Virus record (IMG/VR): IMGVR_UViG_3300050120_000179
Span: 1 to 49,579 of that record
Source: a virus
Strand: one strand, 5' to 3'
DNA: 49,579 bases
Shown here: in pieces, positions 24,561-33,254 of the stretch
How positions within the stretch are numbered: position 1 is the first letter of the stretch
Layout of the letters: each line of letters starts with the position of its first letter
Translations under genes and position numbers: made by a program
Notes under the pieces: model-generated
Told to the model about the DNA's origin: nothing
Database searches by the model: none
What the model saw: only the letters and a program-made list of their open reading frames with translations

Positions 24561-24908
24561 TTATAATTCTTCAATTGACATTTCATACTCATCAACATAA
24601 TAATAGGTCTTGTCGTGACGGTTATATTCGACTTCGAGTGTAGCCCGATATGGATATCCATTCACAATAAAGTCTTGTGTATATTGTTCATGACCACAAT
24701 TGTAACTACCTTCACAATCTTTTCTGGCGCGTTCAAGTAATTCTTCGGTTAAATAATCTTCGGCTTCCTCTTTCGATTCATAAACATTGTTTTCAATTGA
24801 TTCATCGAAATGAATCAAATCTATTTGTGCAAATGCTAATTTGGCATTAGCATCGAAAACAGCTTGAACCAATCTTTGACGTTCTGGATTTTGTTCTTTA
24901 TTAATCAT
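24561..24908 (-). CDS. Unknown acidic protein
   Basis: 115 aa from ATG 24908 (GAGAG upstream). Helical, Glu-rich (ESKEEAEDYLTEELLERARK), then a C-terminal beta part rich in Tyr. No family recognised. Between gp33 and gp32 genes. Confidence 0.7.
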   Translation of the reverse strand: MINKEQNPERQRLVQAVFDANAKLAFAQIDLIHFDESIENNVYESKEEAEDYLTEELLERARKDCEGSYNCGHEQYTQDFIVNGYPYRATLEVEYNRHDKTYYYVDEYEMSIEEL

Positions 24909-24944
24909 ATGCAATTCTCTCTTGACAAATTTTTCAATTAACGT

Positions 24945-25202
24945 TCAACCGAATAGGTTGATCGTCGTATTCTTTTCCTTTAGTAGATTACGATTCAGCG
25001 ATTCCGCGTAAATCTTATCCCTTAAGGTTTCCGTCACCAGGGGTTTTCCGTCTTCTGGATCGACCCCAATTTCTTCCATCAATTCTGCCGCGATTTCCAG
25101 ATAAGTAAATTCCTTATTTGTTTCATGAAATCGCCTTTCCACTTCCAGACTGAATTTCTCAGGCGTCATTACATTTTCAAGATTTAATTCGTCTTCAGTC
25201 AT
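24945..25202 (-). CDS. Late transcription coactivator, T4 gp33-like
   Basis: 85 aa. Pattern YLEIAAELMEEIGVDPEDG, then a LRDKIYAESLNRNLL segment and a short hydrophobic tail TINLFG, parallel to T4 gp33 (YLEA...FLEEN...IxEKIxxEAxxxNLL...LDFLL). gp33 links the sliding clamp, RNA polymerase beta flap and gp55 to activate late promoters. Its presence supports the TATAAATA/CCTAAATA octamers as late promoters. Confidence 0.75.
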   Translation of the reverse strand: MTEDELNLENVMTPEKFSLEVERRFHETNKEFTYLEIAAELMEEIGVDPEDGKPLVTETLRDKIYAESLNRNLLKEKNTTINLFG

Positions 25203-25208
25203 GATATC

Positions 25209-25460
25209 TCAATAAACAATCTTGCTATGTTTGCCTGCATCTTTATCCATTTTCTTTAATACGTCCCTGAAACCATGGGGTATTTTGGAATAAAGTTCAT
25301 TGACACCAGAAACAATCATAGGAGTATTAACACCACGATCTAGGGCTTCCGCTTCACAATTTGGGCAGACGCCACCATTCTGCTTGTCTCTTTCAGCCAT
25401 TTTTAAGAATTTGTCTTCAACATACCCACATTCGGTACATCGAAAGGTATAGGTCGGCAT
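25209..25460 (-). CDS. FmdB-like zinc ribbon protein
   Basis: 83 aa. MPTYTFRCTECGYVEDKF followed by GGVCPNCEAEALDR forms a two-CxxC zinc ribbon of the FmdB/CxxC_CxxC_SSSS type. Possibly a transcription-associated or DNA-binding protein. Sits 6 bp before gp33. Confidence 0.75.
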   Translation of the reverse strand: MPTYTFRCTECGYVEDKFLKMAERDKQNGGVCPNCEAEALDRGVNTPMIVSGVNELYSKIPHGFRDVLKKMDKDAGKHSKIVY

Positions 25461-26411
25461 TTAATTTTCTCCAAAGATTCTGTCAATAATTTCAGACACA
25501 TACACGGCATTGATTAGTTCAGGATCAACCTCTTTCAATGCTTCCAATAACTGATGCATATAGGCTTGGTCAACCCCTGTCAGTTGTTCCCGCAGTGTCG
25601 CCATATCGGTTAAATCCAGTTCCGATATTTGAAAACCAATTTTCAACATCTGACCTGCCGAAACCCGCCATCCACGATTGATGAACTTTTTCAATCGAAA
25701 TAGGGACGCAATAGGGTAAAGACTTCCCTGATAGATCAATGTCCGACTCATCAACGATTCCAGGGCTTCTGTAGTCGTATGCAGGTAATTTTCACTGTAA
25801 TCATAATAATTCATCGCATGGATGAAATCATAATTGGAATGAATCTTATCCGGTTCACCGAAGAATCGAATGACGATCTGCATTGAATCAGATAGGGTAA
25901 TCGCGTTCTGGGATAGGAACACAGGACGATATTTACCGTCTTGGGCAGTCGAAGTCTGTAGGGACTCTACAAATTCGTCCTGTTGGGCTTCTGGGGCACC
26001 TTCGAAGTAGGTATAAACATCTTGTTCAATTGCAGCCACACCAGCCGATTTGATGTAAATCACCACCCGGTCTTCATAGTCACCCTTGCAATTGATGATT
26101 GATTCTTCCTTGACCATAGGCACGCACGGTTCAACCCCGTCAGCTACCTTGATATCCTTGATCTTATTGAACTCTTCCACATAGTACCGGGCGACCTTGA
26201 TAGTGGTTGCCTTGGTCCGAAAGTAGATGTCAAAGTCATTGACCGTTTCACCCATCAACATGGACGCAATAGAACCGCCTGTGACAATCACATCCTTTTC
26301 AATTGCGGTCTGTAAGTCAATATCGGTAATGGTCTTGATCCAGGCATCAATCTTAGCCTTAAGACGTTTCTTGATTGATTTTCTTTTCATGCCATAGCGA
26401 ATGTCATTCAT
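25461..26411 (-). CDS. Nucleotidyltransferase (pol beta-like fold)
   Basis: 316 aa. VTGGSIASMLMGETV then NDFDIYF is the hG-G-S...D-x-D motif of the pol-beta superfamily. Later a PVFLSQNAITLSD segment and a helical C-terminal half. Could modify nucleic acids, proteins or small molecules; the substrate is unknown. The stop lies 1 bp from the next ATG. Confidence 0.65.
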   Translation of the reverse strand: MNDIRYGMKRKSIKKRLKAKIDAWIKTITDIDLQTAIEKDVIVTGGSIASMLMGETVNDFDIYFRTKATTIKVARYYVEEFNKIKDIKVADGVEPCVPMVKEESIINCKGDYEDRVVIYIKSAGVAAIEQDVYTYFEGAPEAQQDEFVESLQTSTAQDGKYRPVFLSQNAITLSDSMQIVIRFFGEPDKIHSNYDFIHAMNYYDYSENYLHTTTEALESLMSRTLIYQGSLYPIASLFRLKKFINRGWRVSAGQMLKIGFQISELDLTDMATLREQLTGVDQAYMHQLLEALKEVDPELINAVYVSEIIDRIFGEN

Positions 26412-26878
26412 AGTAACACACCATCGCGTGAATAGGGGGCCAATTCAACTAGACCAGCGTCATTCATAACAATGGTATAGTGGGTTTTATGAGGATGATT
26501 TTTCAACCAGACTTCATCATCCAAATAGACCATGAAGGAATTACGATCCTTACGCTTGACAATATTCAGAAGAATTTCATTTTCAACATAAAATTGATAA
26601 TTTTCAGATGTCTTGTCCATGACTGATAGGACAATGGTATCTTCATCAGGCGGACTGACCCAAAGAAAATAATCCTTATAATTCTCTTTATTAATGCCAA
26701 GGCTGTCTAGGATAGACTTGTTCAGGGTCAATCGAACACGATCTTTCCAGGCATGAATAGACGCATCGCCATATAACATAACCTTTTCTTGTGGACCAGG
26801 AATGTTTACATCAAAGCCATAATCATTTCTTGGTATTTTTCCTACTATCCTTTCCAGGAGTCTTAACAGCCAATCCAT
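26408..26878 (-). CDS. Unknown 156-aa protein
   Basis: Start ATG 26878 preferred (GGGAAAG upstream); 26908 also possible. N-terminal amphipathic helix (DWLLRLLERIVGKI), then a beta-rich body. Overlaps the preceding hydrolase gene by 56 bp and the next gene by 4. Confidence 0.6.
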   Translation of the reverse strand: MDWLLRLLERIVGKIPRNDYGFDVNIPGPQEKVMLYGDASIHAWKDRVRLTLNKSILDSLGINKENYKDYFLWVSPPDEDTIVLSVMDKTSENYQFYVENEILLNIVKRKDRNSFMVYLDDEVWLKNHPHKTHYTIVMNDAGLVELAPYSRDGVLL

Positions 26879-27338
26879 TAGGTCTTTCCCTATAAAAACT
26901 ATGATCATCAATATTAACGGTATGTACTAATCTTTTTACCCATTGTTTATTATGGGAAACTTTTAGATTAATAAAGTACAATGCGCCTTTGGTGTTATCA
27001 CCATACCCATATTGTAATGCATGTAGGGCCACTTCTAATGAATTTTCAATTGGCTTTTTACCGATTGTTTTTAGATCATAAAGGCTGTTTAAATGAGGGT
27101 GTTCCCTAGTAAAGGCAAATTGTCCATGCTGAAAGACAACATCGCAAATAGTATTCGGGAAATTTGGGGACGCAACACGATTTTCGATCACACTCACAAT
27201 ACCTATCATTCCCTCTGTGGATTGATCACCGGCTTCAAAATAAATTGCCTCTGAAAGACAAGAAAATTCAGAGGCAGCGTAGAGATTTATAGAAGGTAGC
27301 AACAATGCAGCGGAAAGTAATAGACTAATTATGGACAT
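26823..27338 (-). CDS. Exported cell-wall hydrolase, SleB/CwlJ-like
   Basis: 171 aa from ATG 27338 (GGAGA upstream). Signal peptide (MSIISLLLSAALLLPSINLYA), then the Hydrolase_2 pattern: CLSEAIYFEAGDQS, GMIGIVSVIENRVASPNFP, VFQHGQFAF, and ALYFINLK. Such enzymes cut peptidoglycan. Here it lies in a replication-gene block, so it may open or remodel the wall early or assist lysis. Confidence 0.75.
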   Translation of the reverse strand: MSIISLLLSAALLLPSINLYAASEFSCLSEAIYFEAGDQSTEGMIGIVSVIENRVASPNFPNTICDVVFQHGQFAFTREHPHLNSLYDLKTIGKKPIENSLEVALHALQYGYGDNTKGALYFINLKVSHNKQWVKRLVHTVNIDDHSFYRERPNGLAVKTPGKDSRKNTKK

Positions 27339-27886
27339 CGATTCTCCATGATGATTTTCTGATACCAAGGTTTTAGTTTCATCATCTTTTTGTAGGTAAC
27401 TTGTTGAAACACATCCAGGGTAGGAACATCATCCACCAGGATTAACAGGCATGCTGCTAAATCCATACTGATGACTCTATCCAGAACTTCATTAGTCAGT
27501 TCCGGAACACTAATCGTCGTGTGTTTATTGCGGTAGGAACGGATAGCAGACGCAAGTTGTGGTCTGGTGCCGTAGTCCTGTTGCCAATCCTTGTGATTGT
27601 TTTCTAATGCCATGACCGGAAATCCCGGCCAGACACGTTCACTTTTTAAGGTGGCAAAGAAGAACCAGACTGGATCATGATTTTTGGTCTTGATCCAGTT
27701 AGAGTAGTTGACGAAGGACTGAATGGTTTTAGCTGGTTTCTTCTTAAAACCATCCAGGGTTATGCTTGTGGTCCCTGAATACTTGAAGTAGTCATAGGAT
27801 TCGGTATTGAAATTCAGATTGATCGCATTAAAGATTTGAAAGGTTTCAAAGGCCCGATCAATCTGTTGGTTTGCCCATTGACTCAT
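27329..27886 (-). CDS. Helicase loader, T4 gp59-like
   Basis: 185 aa, all-helical. Near the start: IFNAINLNFNTESYDYFKYSG, then SFVNYSNWIKTKNHDPVWFF, and YKKMMKLKPWYQKI near the end. This follows T4 gp59, whose N-terminal half reads 'Yk.i..h.ng.yDviKY' and which ends with a basic helix. Position in a block with gp33 and gp32 matches T4 synteny (32-59-33). Confidence 0.6.
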   Translation of the reverse strand: MSQWANQQIDRAFETFQIFNAINLNFNTESYDYFKYSGTTSITLDGFKKKPAKTIQSFVNYSNWIKTKNHDPVWFFFATLKSERVWPGFPVMALENNHKDWQQDYGTRPQLASAIRSYRNKHTTISVPELTNEVLDRVISMDLAACLLILVDDVPTLDVFQQVTYKKMMKLKPWYQKIIMENRCP

Positions 27887-28329
27887 TTAGGAAGTAAAAT
27901 TCCACCGGAACTGGGTTGATAGTCCGACACATCGGCCAGACCTTGTTTCTTGGTTAACTGCCGCGATCCACCAAAACGATTGCTTATTGTTGATGCTGGA
28001 TCGTCGCCTTGCTGATATGCCATAAGCCAGGAATCGGCAATAGCGTACTGAAAAGCATACCAAGGACTGGGGAACGTCGCAACATCATACACCGTAGTGC
28101 GACCAGCACCCTCTACTGAAAACAGCCCATCAAAGCTTTGCCATTCAATATTGAAATGTTTCTTGAACGAAAACATCATTCTACCAATTTCATCGGATGT
28201 CAAGTCTTCTGATACATCTGTTTTCCCTAACAAGGTTAATACCTTATCCATTAGGGATTTTTTCTTAGCCTTGTTGCCCAACGCGGTCTTTGCTTCTAAA
28301 ATACGTGCCTTTACATCTTCAATTTTCAT
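27883..28329 (-). CDS. Unknown 148-aa protein
   Basis: Basic N-terminal helix, then WQSFDGLFSVEGAGRTTVYD and a C-terminal Ser/Gly tail. ATGA-linked to gp59-like. Not recognised; likely part of the replication block. Confidence 0.7.
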   Translation of the reverse strand: MKIEDVKARILEAKTALGNKAKKKSLMDKVLTLLGKTDVSEDLTSDEIGRMMFSFKKHFNIEWQSFDGLFSVEGAGRTTVYDVATFPSPWYAFQYAIADSWLMAYQQGDDPASTISNRFGGSRQLTKKQGLADVSDYQPSSGGILLPK

Positions 28330-28723
28330 CTAGTTTCTCATCATCAAGCAATTGATTAAGTGTGATTTGCAATGTTTCAATTACATTACTTAGTCTCTTT
28401 GCACCCTTTTGATGATGTTTCTCTTGTTCTTTCAGTTTAAGCTTGGCATCGATACATTCATTCAGTAGGCTAAGCTGAAAGGAATTATCAAGGAATAAGC
28501 CATAGTCTGTTCCAACCAATTTACTAAAAGCTTGATCTACAGAAATGAATGTTCCATGAGGAAAAGAAGCCTTGAAGTTTTGAACCATGGCCCTATTAGG
28601 AACTATCATAGCCATCTGTCCATAGTTTTCCACTATTTCTGTCATAAAATCAGTTTGTCCCCATTGTCTCGAAATATCAGCAACCATATGTTCCCGGATT
28701 TTCAATAAGTCAGATATTTTCAT
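28319..28723 (-). CDS. Unknown 134-aa protein
   Basis: Core AMIVPNRAMVQNFKASFP and FISVDQAFSKLVG look like a Rossmann-type strand-helix pattern, with a C-terminal basic/coiled helix. No Walker motif seen. Overlaps its neighbours on both sides. Confidence 0.65.
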   Translation of the reverse strand: MKISDLLKIREHMVADISRQWGQTDFMTEIVENYGQMAMIVPNRAMVQNFKASFPHGTFISVDQAFSKLVGTDYGLFLDNSFQLSLLNECIDAKLKLKEQEKHHQKGAKRLSNVIETLQITLNQLLDDEKLDEN

Positions 28724-28860
28724 TTTCCATCATCCTCAAGAATTAGTTTGTAAGCGGAAAGTAACGATTGTAACCGAACAATTTCTTTGTCCTTGCTTTC
28801 AATGATATCGTCCTTTTCCTTCAGAATAGCTTCCCATTGTGATTCAGTATATGTCGTCAT
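28720..28860 (-). CDS. 46-aa coiled-coil peptide
   Basis: ATG 28860 to TGA 28720, ATGA-overlapping the next gene and starting 1 bp after the ligase stop. One charged amphipathic helix (EKDDIIESKDKEIVRLQSLL). Very tight packing supports it being real. Confidence 0.6.
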   Translation of the reverse strand: MTTYTESQWEAILKEKDDIIESKDKEIVRLQSLLSAYKLILEDDGK

Positions 28861-28861
28861 A

Positions 28862-30235
28862 TTATTCCCCGGCAATTAAGTTATTAACGATGTCGAAAAT
28901 AGTTTCTAGATCATCGGCTTCAGTCTTATCCAGACGCCATTCCGTAAAGCGTGGAAGGAACAGACTGTGTAGGGGATTCGATTCACCCGGTTCCATGATC
29001 GCATTGAATGTAATCGTGGCAATTTTATCTAGATATTGTTCCCGATTATTATGAATTTCTTTGCGCATCTTATCTGAAATACCGGATACACCAACGTCCA
29101 ATTGTCCACAGGATGATTGAAAAATGATAGAACCAAACATATCGGCATTCTTACCATTACCATCCCGGAATCCAACCACTTTCAATTCACATTGGGCTTC
29201 GATCTTCATTTTCAACTGAAAATTAGAATCGCCTGATTTCCAAAGCATATCCGGATGCTTAAGGATGGAACCCTCTTCCTTCGCAACCAAATGACCACCA
29301 TGGATTCGATTAGCCTCTTCCATGCTATGAACTACATTGGAATGAGCAACCGATGCGTCAAACATAGCCACATTGCCCATATGTTTAAGTACAGATAGTC
29401 TTTCCCTATAGGTAATTTCTGACTTTCCATTGACAAATTCTTGTACCGTGACCACATCCCAGAAAACAAAATAAGGGAAACAACCACCTTCAAAGTCGCC
29501 ACCTTGCAAAACGGCATTGAACATACCATTACCAATTTCACGCGGTAGAAACATTCGATCTTTTTTGACCAGCAATTCCCCCATGAATACCAGATTAGGA
29601 TTGTCATTGTAACTAGCGACAGCCTGTAATCCATCCAGGATATTTTTGAATTTTTCAATAGGAAATTGGCTACCGGATCGACTGGTAATTTCCTGAACGT
29701 CACCGACTTGGACATTGGAAAACATCCCGTCCATCTTCTTTTGTAGAAAAACACCCGTTTCCCACGGCCAGTCAGTTGTATCGACCTTACCCAATAGATT
29801 ACAGCGCATGTAGGGTATCTTGGGAATCAGGCTAGGGAAAGCTTTATTGATGGTAGACGTGGACACACCGGCACGTACATCGCGCAGGAATAGGTAGGTC
29901 AACAATTCACGCCCATCATCATCTAGGACATTGAAATAATCCCTGACCATATCCCGCGCAGCATGACCCGTTAGAATACGCTTCGATAGAGTATTGCAAA
30001 TGGTTGTGAAGGTTTCATAGGTTAATTCTATTGTGATGGGACCGTCCATACAATACTTTGGCTCATGAACCCAATCAGTTAGGCCAGTGAAATAATAGTT
30101 GATACGGGGATTGTAGACGGCATAAAGGTAGTCCCTTAGAAAGGGAACATCCTTAGAATCAACCAGGATTTGGGCCTTGGCCTTAGTCGAACTGGTTGAC
30201 TGAAGTGCTTGAATAATATTATTGATTTGTTTCAT
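28862..30235 (-). CDS. ATP-dependent DNA ligase
   Basis: 457 aa. Adenylation motif KKMDGMF (Lys is the AMP-accepting residue), followed by ligase motifs including FMGELLV (motif III, GE) and EEGSILKHPDMLWKSG (motif IV/V, EG and K). C-terminal OB region CELKVVGFRDGNG. N-terminal DNA-binding domain about 150 aa. Same general family as T4 gene 30 ligase (487 aa). Seals nicks in replication and repair. Confidence 0.9.
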   Translation of the reverse strand: MKQINNIIQALQSTSSTKAKAQILVDSKDVPFLRDYLYAVYNPRINYYFTGLTDWVHEPKYCMDGPITIELTYETFTTICNTLSKRILTGHAARDMVRDYFNVLDDDGRELLTYLFLRDVRAGVSTSTINKAFPSLIPKIPYMRCNLLGKVDTTDWPWETGVFLQKKMDGMFSNVQVGDVQEITSRSGSQFPIEKFKNILDGLQAVASYNDNPNLVFMGELLVKKDRMFLPREIGNGMFNAVLQGGDFEGGCFPYFVFWDVVTVQEFVNGKSEITYRERLSVLKHMGNVAMFDASVAHSNVVHSMEEANRIHGGHLVAKEEGSILKHPDMLWKSGDSNFQLKMKIEAQCELKVVGFRDGNGKNADMFGSIIFQSSCGQLDVGVSGISDKMRKEIHNNREQYLDKIATITFNAIMEPGESNPLHSLFLPRFTEWRLDKTEADDLETIFDIVNNLIAGE

Positions 30236-30278
30236 GGACTTTCCCGATTGATTCAGGAAAGTATTTTACCATGAAGAA

Positions 30279-30857
30279 TTAAGCGGCTAATGAATTTTCA
30301 ATTACGTCCAACTCTTTGAAAATCACATCTATTTCATTTGCTAGTGCAACCGTCATAATGGGATGCTGACATTTCAGGCAACGATACCTTACACCAGACT
30401 GAATTTTACGATGTTTTTGGGGACTTATCTGGAAAATCTGTTTGCAAGCACAGGTGTATTCGTACTTGGTCATCTTGTTTTTCTTGATACCGGCAGCTTC
30501 ACCGTCGAAATTCTGGGTACAGCGCTGTCCATTTCCACCCAGTGACCTACAGATACGCTTCCATTCAGGACCATGGGCTTGCTTGGCGAAGGGATACTTC
30601 ATGAACTGAACGATATGGGCAACCTCATGAGGAACAACCTCATTTAGCATGGCATCGAAATTCTGATTCATATAAAGCGAGTTATAGCAAATACTCAAAC
30701 TTAAATGAATACCATCCATCTTTCGGAAAGAATTCTTCTTAGCAACACCCACGGACTTCAGTTTCGGGTCAAAGGTGATATCAACGGGAAGTGTAATCCC
30801 GGATTTGGCAAGCAATTCACGACTACGGGCAATGATTTGTTCTTCAAAACTAGACAT
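30279..30857 (-). CDS. SprT-like metalloprotease with C-terminal zinc ribbon
   Basis: 192 aa. HEVAHIVQFM gives the HExxH zinc site, with a later HGPEWKRICRSLGG. The C terminus has YTCACKQ and RCLKCQHPI, a zinc ribbon. This is the SprT/Spartan layout; eukaryotic members cleave DNA-protein crosslinks. Served by the promoter at 30887 region (the start lies 30 bp downstream). Confidence 0.8.
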   Translation of the reverse strand: MSSFEEQIIARSRELLAKSGITLPVDITFDPKLKSVGVAKKNSFRKMDGIHLSLSICYNSLYMNQNFDAMLNEVVPHEVAHIVQFMKYPFAKQAHGPEWKRICRSLGGNGQRCTQNFDGEAAGIKKNKMTKYEYTCACKQIFQISPQKHRKIQSGVRYRCLKCQHPIMTVALANEIDVIFKELDVIENSLAA

Positions 30858-30886
30858 TTTTCAATCCAATTCATAATCGACAATCA

Positions 30887-30915
30887 ATTATAGGTCTGAA
30901 TTGAAAAGTTGTCCT
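30887..30915 (-). promoter_or_regulatory. sigma70-type promoter AGGACA-17-TATAAT
   Basis: -35 AGGACA at 30915-30910 and -10 TATAAT at 30892-30887. Flanked by TTTTCAATTC upstream and GATTGAAAAAT downstream, as in other early promoters here. Confidence 0.7.
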
Positions 30916-30918
30916 GAC

Positions 30919-31353
30919 TCAGAATGTAAAAGTTTGTATATCTCCACCGCAGGTACTGTCGAACTGAATCGCTATTTCGACTGCTTCTACCGCATCCTTA
31001 CCACAGGCCATAGCGGCCAATGCAAAGGATTGACCGATTCCGATAGCAAAAGGCGGTTTGAATTGGAGTGGGTAAGGGGTATTGTTTTCATAGTGAAAGA
31101 CCTTACGGTTCTTTCCTTTGCCCTTGATCAACAGGGCTTCTACATTGTTTTCCCGTAGATATAAGGGATATTTGTCTGGGTTCGCACCCTTTTTGATCCA
31201 ATCAACGAATAATTCGAATCCGGAACAGACACCAGCCAATCCAATCACGCCTTTTTCTATTACAAATAGCTTTTGACCATAAGATTTCGTGGTTCCCGCC
31301 GTGTATTGGCTGTCTGTAGCCAAGGTTTTTCCATCATAGGCACAAATTGTCAT
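30919..31353 (-). CDS. HslV/proteasome-beta-like Ntn peptidase
   Basis: 144 aa from ATG 31353. After Met removal the N terminus is TICAYDGKTLATDSQ, giving a Thr nucleophile and the DGxxxATDSQ pattern of HslV. Later GLAGVCSGFE and GIGQSFALAAMACGKDA match the HslV core. No HslU ATPase is seen in the window; it may use a host unfoldase or work alone. Confidence 0.7.
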   Translation of the reverse strand: MTICAYDGKTLATDSQYTAGTTKSYGQKLFVIEKGVIGLAGVCSGFELFVDWIKKGANPDKYPLYLRENNVEALLIKGKGKNRKVFHYENNTPYPLQFKPPFAIGIGQSFALAAMACGKDAVEAVEIAIQFDSTCGGDIQTFTF

Positions 31354-31388
31354 TTCATTCCCTAAATCATTGTTATGGCTACACAATG

Positions 31389-31396
31389 TATTTAGG
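31389..31396 (-). promoter_or_regulatory. Late-type octamer CCTAAATA
   Basis: Minus strand, 36 bp before the ATG at 31353 of the HslV-like gene. Confidence 0.45.
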
Positions 31397-31430
31397 GGAA
31401 TTGCAATAGGGAAACTACTTATGTTACAAT

Positions 31431-31775
31431 TTAATTAGTGTCAATATATAGGGACGGATTACCACCCAACCATAGGCAAATGGTACGCCAGAGCATATTA
31501 TGCTCACCTTTTATCCAGGGATATTTGACCTTCTGAATGACATGGGCGACCTCATGCGGGATAACCTCAGTCAGGAACACTTCTAGATTATCCTCAATTA
31601 GAACTTCATTAAAGATAATCATCGGGGTTCGGCTTTTACCGATCAATCCGGCAGCGCCACAAATCGAATCGTCCATAGGCGCAAAGGCAACTATCGCCTT
31701 GATATCGTACTGTTCCAGGAATTCCTGGGTCCGTTGCTTAATCCACTTATGCCGAATCGCATTAGGACTGTACAT
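31431..31775 (-). CDS. Second SprT-like metalloprotease, short, no zinc ribbon
   Basis: 114 aa. HEVAHVIQKVKYPWIKGEHN and TICLWLGGNPS align with the larger SprT gene at 30279 (HEVAHIVQFMKYPF, ICRSLGGN). It lacks the C-terminal Cys motifs, so it is a shortened paralogue, only one gene away. Confidence 0.75.
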   Translation of the reverse strand: MYSPNAIRHKWIKQRTQEFLEQYDIKAIVAFAPMDDSICGAAGLIGKSRTPMIIFNEVLIEDNLEVFLTEVIPHEVAHVIQKVKYPWIKGEHNMLWRTICLWLGGNPSLYIDTN

Positions 31776-32073
31776 GACTTGCCTTGAATTCCTTTTCTGC
31801 CATAGTGAAAGCAGAAAGAAAGGGCTTATTCACGTCGCTTTGGACTTGTCCATGCCCCATTGTAAGGGGTTGACCACAATAAACCTGATGTTGATTCCAA
31901 GGCCATTGCGGGGCAGGAACTTGAATCTCACGGGTAATGTATTGTACCGGAGCCACCACCTTACTCAGTTGATCCTGTACCCTACTCCACTGTTCACCAG
32001 TCAATCCGTCCTGGTCTGGACTCACATTTTCCATGAACCCTTCCAGCCAGGACTTAAAATTCTCAAACGTCAT
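31762..32073 (-). CDS. Unknown 103-aa protein
   Basis: Pro/Gln-rich in the middle (REIQVPAPQWPWNQHQVYCG). Overlaps the SprT-like gene by 14 bp. Not recognised. Confidence 0.65.
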   Translation of the reverse strand: MTFENFKSWLEGFMENVSPDQDGLTGEQWSRVQDQLSKVVAPVQYITREIQVPAPQWPWNQHQVYCGQPLTMGHGQVQSDVNKPFLSAFTMAEKEFKASHVQS

Positions 32074-32088
32074 ACTATTTCCTTTACC

Positions 32089-32457
32089 TTAATCCCAATC
32101 CCACCAACAGGAATCAGGGTTTTCTTTGCACATGGGTTCATGATCTTCATTGGCAACCCATTTAAATATCTCGCGTTTGTTGTGATTTCGCAGATATTTT
32201 TCCCGATATTGGCGATACCATGGTGAAGGGCTACGGGAATTATGAGTGCTGGATTCGCCATGCGCCCAACGTTCACGCTTCCATTCCTCTTCCTTGGTCA
32301 ATTCCCGATAGACGGTTTCCCACCAATAATGGGTTTCATCTTCGTGCTTTACAAAGTCATATTCATGGTAAAAACCAATCTTATGACGGAACTGACGTGC
32401 CCAACTATGGTTCCTTTCCTGAACCTCGTAATGCTTTCTTCTTACTGTTCTTGACAT
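32089..32457 (-). CDS. Unknown His/Trp/Arg-rich basic protein
   Basis: 122 aa, unusually rich in Trp, Tyr, His, Arg and Glu (RHKIGFYHEYDFVKHEDET, HYWWETVYREL). Could bind nucleic acid. Not recognised. Confidence 0.65.
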   Translation of the reverse strand: MSRTVRRKHYEVQERNHSWARQFRHKIGFYHEYDFVKHEDETHYWWETVYRELTKEEEWKRERWAHGESSTHNSRSPSPWYRQYREKYLRNHNKREIFKWVANEDHEPMCKENPDSCWWDWD

Positions 32458-32465
32458 ACTACCCT

Positions 32466-32499
32466 CATCGAATTATAGGCAAAATACCTACATTCGATG
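32466..32499 (-). promoter_or_regulatory. TATAAT inside an inverted repeat
   Basis: CATCGAAT (32466-32473) and ATTCGATG (32492-32499) flank TAGG...CCTA and a TATAAT on the minus strand just upstream of the ATG at 32457. No good -35 is visible. It echoes the dyad arrangement of other promoters but with different arms. Confidence 0.4.
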
Positions 32500-32525
32500 G
32501 GATTTATAGTTACGCATATCCATAA

Positions 32526-33254
32526 TTATCTCTTTCCAAAAAAGCTAAAGAATGACCTGGGTTTAGCAGGTTCTATCGTTGGTTCAACAGGAACTTGAAA
32601 TATAACAAATCCTTTGTTGATAAGATCGGCTAATTTACTAATAAACCCCGTATCATCAAGCAACTCTTGTTGTTCATGATTAATCCTGGGTAATCCTGTT
32701 ATACTTTGTAAAACAATATTTTGATGCATTCCATTTATATAGTCCCGATCCAATTGACCGGATTCAATGATAGCCATTTCCTGAGCATCCTTCCAACTCA
32801 GAGAAATAGGGGAACATGAAACAGACGCCACGTCAACCATTTTCTTATAATGAGATAAACAGTTATTATACCAATAAGTGTAATAATCCACTTGACCTAA
32901 CTTAAACTTTTGTATATTTCTTTTCTGAAATTCCAACTCTGAGAGAACTTTTTTATTAATCCCATCAATAGAATAACAATAATGATAGTGAGTGATTTCA
33001 TCTATTTGTGTTCGAAATGGTTCCTTAAAATACCCAGAACGATTTATCATGGCAGACAGTTGATCAATTAGACCGACTGTCTTGGTGATAAGGTTGTCTG
33101 CGGACTCTGCGGACTTTTCAAACCCAGGCGTATCTTCAACCAGAAAGCTTGAAACCGTATCGAACCCCTTTTGAAAGGCGGTTCCAATCCGTACCGGATC
33201 GGCCAGGACTGAACCATACTGTGTCGTAGTAGTTTCGGATATATATTCAAACAT
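32526..33254 (-). CDS. Unknown 242-aa helical protein
   Basis: Mostly helical, with a Pro-rich linker and a short basic/aromatic end (AKPRSFFSFFGKR). No transmembrane span. Not recognised. ATGA-linked to the gene upstream. Confidence 0.7.
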   Translation of the reverse strand: MFEYISETTTTQYGSVLADPVRIGTAFQKGFDTVSSFLVEDTPGFEKSAESADNLITKTVGLIDQLSAMINRSGYFKEPFRTQIDEITHYHYCYSIDGINKKVLSELEFQKRNIQKFKLGQVDYYTYWYNNCLSHYKKMVDVASVSCSPISLSWKDAQEMAIIESGQLDRDYINGMHQNIVLQSITGLPRINHEQQELLDDTGFISKLADLINKGFVIFQVPVEPTIEPAKPRSFFSFFGKR

